Positions 16,553 to 26,200 of a DNA stretch of 64,000 nt are shown here, piece by piece. Made by a program: the position numbers and the translations under genes. The notes under the pieces are model-generated. The model worked only from the letters and a program-made list of their open reading frames with translations. It had not been told where the DNA came from and did no database searches. The number at the start of each line of letters is the position of its first letter. Position 1 is the stretch's first letter. Origin of the DNA: Eubacterium sp. CAG:252 (lineage in GTDB: Bacteria > Bacillota > Clostridia > Lachnospirales > Lachnospiraceae); assembly GCA_000436535.1 (NCBI GenBank), contig FR886331.1, positions 77,868 to 141,867 on the forward strand, written 5' to 3'.

Positions 16553-18355
16553 ATGGACATATTTGGTGTGTTATCGTTAATAGGCGGATTGGCAATATTC
16601 CTTTACGGAATGGATCTGCTTGGTGAAGGACTTACAGGAGCATCGGGTGGAAAGCTTGAAAAGATACTTGAAAAGCTGACCTCCAATCCTGTTAAGGCAG
16701 TACTTTTAGGAGCTGGTGTAACAGCAGTTATACAGTCATCCTCAGCAACAACGGTTATGGTTGTTGGTTTTGTTAATTCAGGCATTATGAAGCTTGAACA
16801 GGCAGTAGGTGTAATTATGGGTGCTAATATAGGTACCACTATTACATCATGGATATTAAGTCTTACTGGAATAGAGAGCAGCAACATATTTATAAGATTG
16901 TTAAAGCCTTCTTCATTCTCACCTATACTTGCAGTTATTGGTATAGTATTTTTAATGTTTTTAAAGAAGGACAGCCTTAAAAACCCAGGAAAGATTATGA
17001 TAGGGTTTGCACTTCTTATGTATGGTATGGATGCCATGAGTTCATCTGTAGCACCACTTGCAGAAGTGCCACAGTTCTCTGCTATACTTACAACATTTTC
17101 CAATCCAATACTTGGTATGCTTGCAGGTATGGTATTTACAGCAGTTATCCAGAGTTCATCTGCATCGGTCGGAATACTTCAGGCGCTGTGTTCAACAGGA
17201 ATATTAAGCTATGCAACAGCACTTCCTATCATTATGGGACAGAATATAGGTACATGTGTTACAGCTATGCTTTCAAGTATAGGAGCAACAAAGAACGGAA
17301 AGAGAGCAGCACTTATACATCTTTACTTTAATGTAATAGGTACGCTTACATTTATGATAATATTCTATGCTTTAAATGCAGTCATACATTTTTCATTCTT
17401 AAGCATGACAGCAGAAGAATTCGGAATAGCAGTTATACATACAACATTTAATATAATCACGACAGCATATCTTCTTCCATTAAGGAAGGTGTTAGAGAAG
17501 CTTGCATATGCTACAATTAAGATGGATGATGATGAGAAAAGACTTATTGACAGCAGAAGTGAAAATGAGTTCGCACTTCTGGATGACCGTTTCTTAGAGG
17601 TACCAAGTCTTGCGGTTGAACACTGCAAGGAGGTTATTAACAAGATGGCAGATATATCAAGGGAAGCCTTGTTTACATCTATGGGACTTATAAGTAATTA
17701 CAATGAAGACCTCGTATTACGTGTACAGGAGCTTGAAAGCAGGGCTGACAGATATGAGGATGCGCTTGGAACATATATTATGAAGATAAGCACCAAAAAT
17801 CTTAAAAAAGAAGATTCAGAAATGCTGAATGTTATGTTACATTGTATAGGGGACTTTGAAAGAATATCCGACCATGCATGTAATATATGCGATTCAGCAG
17901 GAGAGCTTAATGCAAAGGATATGAAGTTCTCACCTAAAGCTGAAACAGAGCTTAATATTCTTGGTTCAGCAGTAAGAGAGGCTGTGGATATATCTTTTGA
18001 TTCATTTAAGAATAATGATAAAGCAGAGGCTGATAAGGTCGAGCCGCTCGAAGAGCTTATAGCAACGCTTGTGGTTGACTTAAAGGCAAGACATATACGA
18101 AGACTGCGTGAGGGAAAGTGTACTATTGAATTAGGCTTTGCACATTCAGATATTCTTAATAACCTTGAGAGAGTAGCAGCACATTGTTCTAATATAGCAG
18201 TGGATGTTATCCAGAAGGATGATGAGGAATTCGATGCACATGAGTATCTTGACAGAGTGAAGAATAAGGATAACCAGCAGTTTGTCAAGGAATATAAGGA
18301 GTATAAGGAAAAGTATAAGCTTCCAAAGACAAGAGCTTTCGGGCAGGATACTTAA
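16553..18355 (+). CDS. Na/Pi cotransporter family protein with PhoU-like C-terminus
   Basis: 600 residues. Residues ~1-330 carry the duplicated NptA/PNaS membrane core, with the paired signatures QSSSATTVM (Gln61) and QSSSASVGI (Gln200). These form the sodium- and phosphate-binding re-entrant loops. The C-terminal ~250 residues are cytoplasmic helices related to PhoU (MLHCIGDFERISDHACNICD; NNLERVAAHCSNIA). The family moves phosphate with sodium across the membrane. The start at 16553 follows GGAGG; a longer reading from 16508 lacks a ribosome site. A Pho box lies upstream and the two-component genes follow, so it is probably induced by phosphate starvation. Confidence 0.93.
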   Translation: MDIFGVLSLIGGLAIFLYGMDLLGEGLTGASGGKLEKILEKLTSNPVKAVLLGAGVTAVIQSSSATTVMVVGFVNSGIMKLEQAVGVIMGANIGTTITSWILSLTGIESSNIFIRLLKPSSFSPILAVIGIVFLMFLKKDSLKNPGKIMIGFALLMYGMDAMSSSVAPLAEVPQFSAILTTFSNPILGMLAGMVFTAVIQSSSASVGILQALCSTGILSYATALPIIMGQNIGTCVTAMLSSIGATKNGKRAALIHLYFNVIGTLTFMIIFYALNAVIHFSFLSMTAEEFGIAVIHTTFNIITTAYLLPLRKVLEKLAYATIKMDDDEKRLIDSRSENEFALLDDRFLEVPSLAVEHCKEVINKMADISREALFTSMGLISNYNEDLVLRVQELESRADRYEDALGTYIMKISTKNLKKEDSEMLNVMLHCIGDFERISDHACNICDSAGELNAKDMKFSPKAETELNILGSAVREAVDISFDSFKNNDKAEADKVEPLEELIATLVVDLKARHIRRLREGKCTIELGFAHSDILNNLERVAAHCSNIAVDVIQKDDEEFDAHEYLDRVKNKDNQQFVKEYKEYKEKYKLPKTRAFGQDT

Positions 18356-18407
18356 TCAGTTGTGCTGTGTGGATATATACTGGCAGATATCAGAAAAGGA
18401 GTAGATT

Positions 18408-19091
18408 ATGGCATACATATATGTAGTTGAAGATGATAATAATATAAGTGAAATAGAAAGCTTTGCACTTAAAAATGCAGGACATACGGTTATTGAGTGT
18501 GCGTGTGGCAAGGACTTTCATAAGCTTATGAGAGAAAGAATTCCAGACCTTGTGCTTCTTGATATTATGCTTCCTGATGAGGATGGACTTGAGATATTAA
18601 AAAAGTTAAGACAGGTTCCAGAAACGAGAAGAGTGCCAGTTATTATGGTCACAGCAAAGACAACAGAGATAGATAAGGTTAAGGGCCTTGATATGGGCGC
18701 AGATGACTATATAACCAAGCCTTTTGGAATTATGGAGCTTATATCAAGAGTGAAGGCTGTACTTAGAAGAACAGGCGGAACTGATGAGGAGAAGCTTATC
18801 GGAATAGGACAGTTATTCATTGATGATGAAAAAAGAGTTGCATATGTCAGTGATAAGCCTGTAGAACTTACATATAAGGAATACGAGCTTCTTAAGTATC
18901 TTGCACTTAACAGAGGCATAGTTCTTACAAGAGATAATATTATGGACAGGATATGGAGTACTGACTATGAAGGTGAGTCAAGAACGCTGGATGTTCATAT
19001 AAAGACTTTAAGACATAAGCTTGGCATAGCTGGAAATTATATAAAGACAGTAAGAAATGTCGGTTATTTTATGGATGATGAAGCGCATTAA
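18408..19091 (+). CDS. phoP: Response regulator, OmpR/PhoB family
   Basis: 227 residues. Receiver domain 1-120: acidic pocket EDDNN near the start, phospho-acceptor Asp52 (VLLDIMLPDEDG), and Lys in ITKPFG. A winged-helix effector domain follows at ~130-225, with GESRTLDVHIKTLRHKLG and a VRNVGYFM wing. Its place after the phosphate genes and before a PhoR-like kinase makes PhoP/PhoB the natural assignment, although sequence alone cannot separate it from other OmpR members. AAAAGGAG precedes the ATG by six bases. Confidence 0.88.
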   Translation: MAYIYVVEDDNNISEIESFALKNAGHTVIECACGKDFHKLMRERIPDLVLLDIMLPDEDGLEILKKLRQVPETRRVPVIMVTAKTTEIDKVKGLDMGADDYITKPFGIMELISRVKAVLRRTGGTDEEKLIGIGQLFIDDEKRVAYVSDKPVELTYKEYELLKYLALNRGIVLTRDNIMDRIWSTDYEGESRTLDVHIKTLRHKLGIAGNYIKTVRNVGYFMDDEAH

Positions 19092-19230
19092 GCGAATGAT
19101 TTTTATTGGAATTTGATATATTGTATGTTTATCTGCCGTATAATTATATAAAAAATACGACAGATAATATGATAACATATTATAATTATAAAATGTGTCA
19201 TAAATGGCATTATTAAAAAGGAAGTTATAT

Positions 19231-20586
19231 ATGAAAAAAAGAATTAATATACAGTATATGGTGCTGGCGTTCGTTACGATTGTGGCAGCAGTAGGTATAT
19301 CGTCACTTGTGTTTTATAACATATTAAAGCAGGAAGTTCTTGGAGATATGCGCAACTATGTTGATATATTTATAGGCGCAGATGCATGGGGAATGGTAAG
19401 CGACCCGGATGACATTAACGAACAGAAAGTAATAGAAAGTTATGATGGTAATCTGCGAGTTACATTTATCAATAGTGAAGGCTATGCGGTTGTAGATAAT
19501 CTCGTTGAAATATCAGATATGGAGAACCACAACGAGAGACCAGAGGTTGTGGAGGCCAGAAAAAATGGGCATGGAAGTGATATAAGAAAGTCAGAAACTT
19601 TGCAGAAAAACTCATTTTATTATGCAGTCGCCCTTGATAACGGATATGTTTTGAGAGTGTCGAGGGAAGTAAGCAGCATGACAAGTATTATGTTAAGTGC
19701 CCTTCCGGTTGTTATTCTTTTGTGTATTGTTCTTTTTATCATAAGTCTTGTAAGTTCACATTTTCTTACAAAGAGTATCGTAGAGCCGATAGAGTTCCTT
19801 GCAGACAATATGGATGCATCAGACTCAATTAAGGTGTATAAAGAACTTGTACCTTTTGTTAATACGATAAAAAGGCAGCATGAGGATATTATGAGAAATG
19901 CTAATATGAGGCAGGAGTTTACTGCAAATGTTTCTCATGAGTTAAAGACTCCACTGACTTCGATATCAGGTTATTCTGAGCTTATAGAGAGTGGAATGGC
20001 AAGCGGCGATGATGCCAAAAGATTTGCAGGAGAGATACATAAGAGTTCCCAGAGGCTTTTAACTCTTATAAATGACATAATCAGAATATCTGAGCTTGAT
20101 GCGACTTCTTCCGATGAGACATTTGAGAGTGTCAATCTGTACGAGATAGCAAGGTCTACAGTCCAAATGTTAGAACTAAGCGCACAGAAGAATGGTGTTA
20201 TAGTAAATGTTACTGGCAGGGACTTAAGCATAATGGCAGACAGACAGATGATAGACGAGCTTATTTATAATTTATGCGACAATGCCATAAGGTATAATAA
20301 TCCTGGCGGCAAGGTTGATATATCTGTATATGAGCGCGTGGATGAAGGTAAGAAAGCAGTTGTTGTCGAGGTGGCTGATAATGGAATTGGAATATCAAAG
20401 GAGAACCAGCAGCGGATATTTGAGAGGTTCTACAGGGTTGATAAGAGCCGTTCTAAGCTTACAGGTGGAACTGGTCTGGGACTTGCGATAGTAAAGCATA
20501 TAGTTGCAAAGCATGATAATGCGCATATTGAGCTTGAAAGCGAGCTTGGAGTGGGGACTACAATCAGGGTGGTGTTTGAGCAGTGA
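19231..20586 (+). CDS. phoR: Sensor histidine kinase, PhoR-like
   Basis: 451 residues. Membrane helix ~10-32, an extracytoplasmic loop of ~125 residues, a second helix ~155-178, then a short linker and the kinase core. The H-box SHELKTPL has phospho-acceptor His236. The N box (NLCDNAIRYNN), G1 (ADNGIGIS) and G2 (TGGTGLGLAI) are all intact. No PAS domain is evident. The start at 19231 has AAGGA eight bases before it. It pairs with the response regulator 139 bases upstream and is taken to sense phosphate through PstB/PhoU. Confidence 0.9.
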   Translation: MKKRINIQYMVLAFVTIVAAVGISSLVFYNILKQEVLGDMRNYVDIFIGADAWGMVSDPDDINEQKVIESYDGNLRVTFINSEGYAVVDNLVEISDMENHNERPEVVEARKNGHGSDIRKSETLQKNSFYYAVALDNGYVLRVSREVSSMTSIMLSALPVVILLCIVLFIISLVSSHFLTKSIVEPIEFLADNMDASDSIKVYKELVPFVNTIKRQHEDIMRNANMRQEFTANVSHELKTPLTSISGYSELIESGMASGDDAKRFAGEIHKSSQRLLTLINDIIRISELDATSSDETFESVNLYEIARSTVQMLELSAQKNGVIVNVTGRDLSIMADRQMIDELIYNLCDNAIRYNNPGGKVDISVYERVDEGKKAVVVEVADNGIGISKENQQRIFERFYRVDKSRSKLTGGTGLGLAIVKHIVAKHDNAHIELESELGVGTTIRVVFEQ

Positions 20587-20658
20587 GAGGACTGGCTGGG
20601 GATGCCACTTGTAAATATAGTTAAATGTGATAAATAACAGTTGTGGTGACGAACGGAC

Positions 20659-20730
20659 GACATAATATAAGCGGATGCCTATAGCGCATCTCACACGGTC
20701 TGCACTACAGGCATCCGCTTATATTATGTC
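20659..20730. terminator. Long perfect inverted repeat after phoR
   Basis: Two perfect 22-base arms (20659-20680 and 20709-20730), with GCGGATGCCT as the inner part, surround a 28-base loop. Only GATATTTT follows, so termination is plausible but the stem is far longer than usual. It could also be a remnant of a mobile element. Confidence 0.6.
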
Positions 20731-21124
20731 TGATATTTTCAATATTTACATTCTTTATGTAAAGTGTATTGTTTATGGTGGAATGATTTTTTATCGGTAT
20801 ATGAGATTTATTGCAGGAGTGTGACATCCGTTAATCCAGTGGGAAGTATATTGAGTGAGAAGAATAGAAGGGGATTTCTCACTTAATTTTATGTGTTTTT
20901 TTGATTGATTTTAATGTAGACGTGTACAAGGATGTAGTAATGCAGTAAAGATGTGCATTTATGTTTATGATAAAAGAATGTATCTGTGACATATTCTTAG
21001 AAAGTAAAAATATTCTATTTCATCCACTTGATAAATGTAATACACCACATTGAGGAAATCATAGCGTTTTTAATATTGCCTCTGAACAGTAATTCTAATT
21101 CTTCCAATTCCCCACAAGTAAACA
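20731..21124. other. Gene-free spacer
   Basis: About 390 bases of AT-rich DNA with no open frame carrying a ribosome site, no strong hairpin and no recognisable RNA. Nothing assignable. Confidence 0.6.
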
Positions 21125-21183
21125 TTGACTAATGAATATTAAAGTACTATTCTTTTATATGGACAATAATGCCGGTATACCGG
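21125..21183 (+). promoter_or_regulatory. Promoter and palindrome upstream of the MATE gene
   Basis: TTGACT (21125-21130) and TATTCT (21148-21153) are 17 bases apart. The perfect palindrome CCGGTATACCGG (21172-21183) lies about ten bases past the expected start site, where a bound repressor would block transcription. The ~180-base leader holds a TATAGG/CCTATA hairpin near 21215-21240 and two copies of CATATTCTG (21246 and 21308). Confidence 0.5.
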
Positions 21184-21362
21184 AGGGTATTACAGTTACA
21201 TAGTGCAGCATTTACGGGTATAGGAATATAAGCCTATAGGCAGAGCATATTCTGAACTTAAATGAAAGATATATATAGACAGTATGCAGGACTAATTATA
21301 AGCAGCCCATATTCTGCACTCGACAAGTAATCATAATATAAATATATGGAGAATGTACAGAC

Positions 21363-22727
21363 ATGAGCAAGAGAAAACTATTTGATATAGATAAGAGCAA
21401 TCTTATGTTTCATAACAGGGCGCTGTTTGCGCTGCTGATACCCATAGTTGTTGAGCAGCTTCTCAACTCCTTTATGGGTATGGTTGATACGATGATGGTT
21501 AGTAACTTAGGAAGTCAGGCGATATCGGGAGTATCACTTGTCGACTCAGTGAATAACTTGATAGTCCAGCTCTTTTCAGCAATGGCAACAGGAGCAGCGA
21601 TTATATGCTCACATTATATTGGTATGAGAAATAAGGATGGAGCTAATAAGGCTGCAAGACAGGTTGTACTTACTGTTATGGTGATATCACTTGCAATAAC
21701 CATACTTGGGCTTATATTCAGAAGACCACTCCTTAGTCTTATATTTGGTCAGGTAGAGCCAGCGGTTATGGATAATGCGGTGGATTACTTCCTGTTTACA
21801 GCGCTCAGTTACCCATTTTTAGCACTGTTTTCAGCGGGTTCAGCGTTATTCAGGTCATGTGGTAATTCAAGATATCCTATGGTTGTATCAGTTATATCCA
21901 ATGTTTTTAATGTAGCAGGAAATGCACTTCTTATGTTCGTGTTTAAGATGGGAGTATCAGGTGCAGCGATATCTACACTTATATCAAGAGTATTCTGTAT
22001 GGTAGTTATATTTATAGCACTGTCAAAGCCTAAGCTTGATATAGTTGTCAATAACTATGCAGCGATAAGACCGGACTTCGGACTTATAAAGTCAATACTT
22101 GCAATAGGCGTGCCATCGGGTATAGAAAACAGTATGTTCCAGTTCGGAAAGCTTGCTATACAGTCAACAGTATCAACACTTGGAACAGCAGCCATAGCAG
22201 CACAGGCTATGACCAATATCCTTGAAAATGTTAATGGTATATTCGGTATCGGTGTAGGTATGTGTCTTATGACCGTGGTAGGACAGACACTCGGTGCAGG
22301 GCGTAAAGAGGAAGCAAAGTACTATGTGGTTAAGCTTGCAGGAATAGCAGAGCTTGGAATAATAGCTTCATGTCTGTTAGTATATCTGCTTGTTGAGCCT
22401 ATTACAAAGCTTGGCGGAATGGAGCCTGAAAGTGCCCGTATGTGTATAGAGATGGTCGGCGCAATAACTATTGTAAAGCCGCTTGTGTGGGTATTCTCAT
22501 TTGTTCCTGCATATGGTATGAGAGCTGCGGGCGATGTAAAGTTTTCAATGATGACTTCAATTATAACTATGTGGGGATGCAGAGTTGCATTAAGTATTGC
22601 ATTGGTAAGAGTTTTTGGAATGGGACCTATGGCTGTGTGGTATGGTATGTTTGCAGACTGGACAATAAGAGGAATAATATTTACAACAAGATTTTTAAGT
22701 GGTAAATGGATTAAAAAGGTTGTATAG
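21363..22727 (+). CDS. MATE-family multidrug/metabolite exporter
   Basis: 454 residues with twelve membrane segments in two homologous halves, the normal MATE size. Landmarks are the N-terminal PIVVEQLLNSFMGMVDTMMV, a mid-protein AIGVPSGIENSMFQFGK opening the second half, and GNSRYPM after the sixth helix. Members exchange sodium or protons for cationic drugs or metabolites; the substrate cannot be read. TGGAG lies about eight bases before the ATG. Its long leader with a palindrome suggests regulated expression, and a 17-bp terminator hairpin closes it. Confidence 0.93.
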   Translation: MSKRKLFDIDKSNLMFHNRALFALLIPIVVEQLLNSFMGMVDTMMVSNLGSQAISGVSLVDSVNNLIVQLFSAMATGAAIICSHYIGMRNKDGANKAARQVVLTVMVISLAITILGLIFRRPLLSLIFGQVEPAVMDNAVDYFLFTALSYPFLALFSAGSALFRSCGNSRYPMVVSVISNVFNVAGNALLMFVFKMGVSGAAISTLISRVFCMVVIFIALSKPKLDIVVNNYAAIRPDFGLIKSILAIGVPSGIENSMFQFGKLAIQSTVSTLGTAAIAAQAMTNILENVNGIFGIGVGMCLMTVVGQTLGAGRKEEAKYYVVKLAGIAELGIIASCLLVYLLVEPITKLGGMEPESARMCIEMVGAITIVKPLVWVFSFVPAYGMRAAGDVKFSMMTSIITMWGCRVALSIALVRVFGMGPMAVWYGMFADWTIRGIIFTTRFLSGKWIKKVV

Positions 22728-22732
22728 ATAAT

Positions 22733-22816
22733 AAAGCCATATTCTGTATGTGTAGCGTTTTTTATTAGATAATTGTGTAAAAAATGCATTAACATATATA
22801 CAGAATATGGCTTTTT
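22733..22816 (+). terminator. Terminator after the MATE gene
   Basis: A perfect 17-bp stem (22733-22749 with 22798-22814), then TT. The loop is long (48 bases) and AT-rich. The left arm contains CATATTCTG, also found twice in the gene's leader. Confidence 0.8.
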
Positions 22817-23112
22817 ATTTGGTCCTTTGTCAATGGATGACGTAAAAACTTTATTTTACAAGTCAGAAATCTTTAACATTATCTATAAAATTATATATCA
22901 GCAGTTATATTTTAATTAGAAATTTATAAATACATTAATTCATAAATATACTGCATAAGTAAGTTTATCCTAACTATCCGTATACAGACTTATATAAAAA
23001 TAGAATAATTTTTTTATTAGAGGAAATCACAATGTCATATGCGTTTGCAGGGCATTAAAAATGAATATTTTATACATATTTAACAAAAATAGAAAAACAA
23101 AACTTTATAATA

Positions 23113-23141
23113 TTGACAAAAATGTGAAAAAGATGTATTTT
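23113..23141 (+). promoter_or_regulatory. Promoter of the polygalacturonase gene
   Basis: TTGACA (23113-23118) and TATTTT (23136-23141) are 17 bases apart, giving a leader of about 145 bases. The rest of the 22817-23293 gap is AT-rich and holds nothing else I can assign. Confidence 0.6.
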
Positions 23142-23293
23142 CAAGCTACTTAAACAAAATACTTATATAAAAGTTATTGGCATATTCAGTGTTGGGAGTG
23201 AATATAATTAATAAGATAAGTTTACATTTGCTTAAGGTTTTTACAACTAAATGTTAATTGCATGTATTAGGCGCAAGGCAGATAGGAGGAAGT

Positions 23294-26200
23294 ATGTTAA
23301 GATTAAGAAAGGTTGCGGCATTGGGACTAGCAGCACTTATGACAGTCGGTTCACTTAGCATTCCGTCTACGGCGGGAGCAGCGGGGCTGCCAACAACACA
23401 GGGACATGATAAGTATGTCAACAAGAATGTATTTGATGTTATATCAAGTGATACATTCGGTACAAAGGAACTTGAGAGCCCATTATTTGATAAGACAACA
23501 GGTTCAAACGATATTACAGATTTACAGGTTCCTACACTTGCATATGATGATACAAGTATAGGACTTGTATGGCAGAAGCCGGAAAAGTACGCTAATGTAG
23601 CAGATTATAAGGTATACATAAACGGTGAGCCTGCTGGAACAGCAAGAGAGAATTACAAAGTAAACGCTGCATGGGCAGCAAAGTATATGGAATCATTCTA
23701 TGATTACTATAATACACAGGGCAAGAGCGATGTTGAGATGGTTAATGTAGATATCCATGCATACAGAGCAACAGGACTTAAGCCTGACACAGAATACACA
23801 TTTAAAGTTGTAGCTGTAGATGAGAGTGGCAAAGAAATCGGTACAGCTAAAGAAATAAAGCAGAGAACAACAAAGGCACCAGAGGTTGTTAATATCAAGG
23901 ACTTCGGTGCAGTTGAAACAGAAGGATATACATCTTACAACGATGAGATTAATGCAGTTATAGAGAGCAACACTAAGGCTATTCAGGCAGCAATCGATGC
24001 TTGTCCAGAAGGTGGAAAGGTTGTTATACCTGAAAACACAGATGGAAAGGTTTTCGTAAGTGGCGCTGTATGGCTTAAGAGTGATATGACACTTGAAGTT
24101 GATGGTACATTATGGGCATCACCTAACAGTGACCATTTCGAGATAGGTTTCCTTATGTATCCATTCTACACAGATACAAGAGGATGGGGACTTGTTAATG
24201 CGATGACAGCAGATGAGTCTAATCCTATCAAGAACGTAAGAGTAACAGGAACTGGTACTCTTTATGGTAACGGCTGGAAATATGGTGCCGGTTCAACTAT
24301 ATATGAAGATGGTTACACATCTAATAAGGGTAAGAACACTCAGGCAGGTGACCCAGCAGACACTGAGAACTGGGGTCTTCCAAGATATGTTGGAGGCGGT
24401 AATGTAAAAGTATTCTATCAGGGTATCCAGTCAAAGGATTCAGCATATAAGTACCTTAAGAATACAGGTAACTATGATGAAGACAAGCTTACAGCGCTGT
24501 TTAGTGCCACAACAGCAGATGAAGCAAAAGAAGCGGCAACAGGAGTATCATCAGATGACCTTAAGTTTGCATATGCAACACGTTCAAGTCTTCTTATTAT
24601 GAGAAACTGTGAAAATGTTTATGTTGGTGATATCACTATTGAGAATCCATCTAACCATTCAGTTAATATTCTTGATTCAAGAAATATTGCAACAACTAAT
24701 GTAAAGGTATTCTCATATGATGGTAACAACGGTGATGGTCTTGGATATGGCTGTTCACAGAATGTAGTCTGCTGGGGTAACTTCACAGATACAGGTGATG
24801 ATAACTTAGGTTTTGGTGCTTCAGTTGGTATGGGCGCAAGAGATTCAGAAATCCAGACAAACTCAGAAGTATGGATGTTTGATAACTTCCTTCGTGAAGG
24901 TCATGGTGGTCTTGCAGCAGGAAGTCACACAGGTAATGGTATTCAGGATGTCCTTTTTGAAGATACAGTTATGAACCATATTGATATGGCATTCAGATTT
25001 AAGTCAGCACCTACTAATGGTGGTTTCGGTGCTAACATAACTATGCGCGACTGTGCAGTAGCTGATACTAATCAGGGCTGGGTATTTACAACAAGCTATG
25101 GTGACCCTAACTCAGCATCATCTACAGAATATGCTGAAATCGGTGAGTTCTATAACTTTGCATCATATAATATTTCAGTATATGGTGCTAACCAGAATAC
25201 AATACAGGTACTTGCAGATATTGACCCTGTAGGCAATACAAGCAAGCCATTACATTCACACCACAATATGTATTTCCAGGATATTACATTTGGTAATGTA
25301 GGTTCTAATGGTTCTTATAAGAACAAGAATGGCTGGGAAACACTTATAGGCTGTGACAATTCAGTATTCTACAATGTAAAGACAGTATCATATAACAAGA
25401 AAGCAGAAAGTAAGAAGACTAACAAGGCATGGAATAATATCCAGTATTGTAATAACCTTGTATTCCAGGGAACTACATGGGATTCACTTAATGCATGCAC
25501 AGATAATATGAAGGCTGCTATGAGTGGAATAACTGTAAAGGATAATACAGTTAAGGCAGAAAATTATAAGGAAACACCAGAAACACCAGATAAACCAGAT
25601 GCAGGTGACACAGATAATAACAAGCCAGATGCAGGTACAGCAACAGAGTGGACATCAAGTGTTGATGACTGTACAGATTTCTTTAATGATGCAGTGGATG
25701 CAACTAAGGGAAAGACAGATGCTATTGAAGCAGTACCTAAGGTAGAAACAAAGAATACACCTCATAACATCGGTTATCTGTATGATAATGAACATAATAA
25801 GGGCAAGAATACACAGTATCCAGGCTACGAGCAGGGTTATGCTTATACTAACTGCGATATAGCAGGACTTACAAAGCTTGTATTACCAATCTGCAGACAG
25901 ACAGACGCAGGAACACAGACAGTTTCAGTACGTCTTGATACTAAGGATGGTAAAGAGATTGCCAAGACAACACTTAAGGGTGTTAAGAATGATGGTTATG
26001 TCGATTATGAGATGGATGTAACACTTCCAGAGGGAGTAGATACAACTAAGGCTCATAAGATATTTGTAGTATTTACATCAACAGGCAATACAGCTAATTA
26101 TATTGCCAATGCAAGAGATCTTAAGGGTATTAAGACAGCAACAGCAAAGGCAGCTGACAGCAGAGCAGCAGCTAAGGAATCAGTAGACCTTACAAATGGT

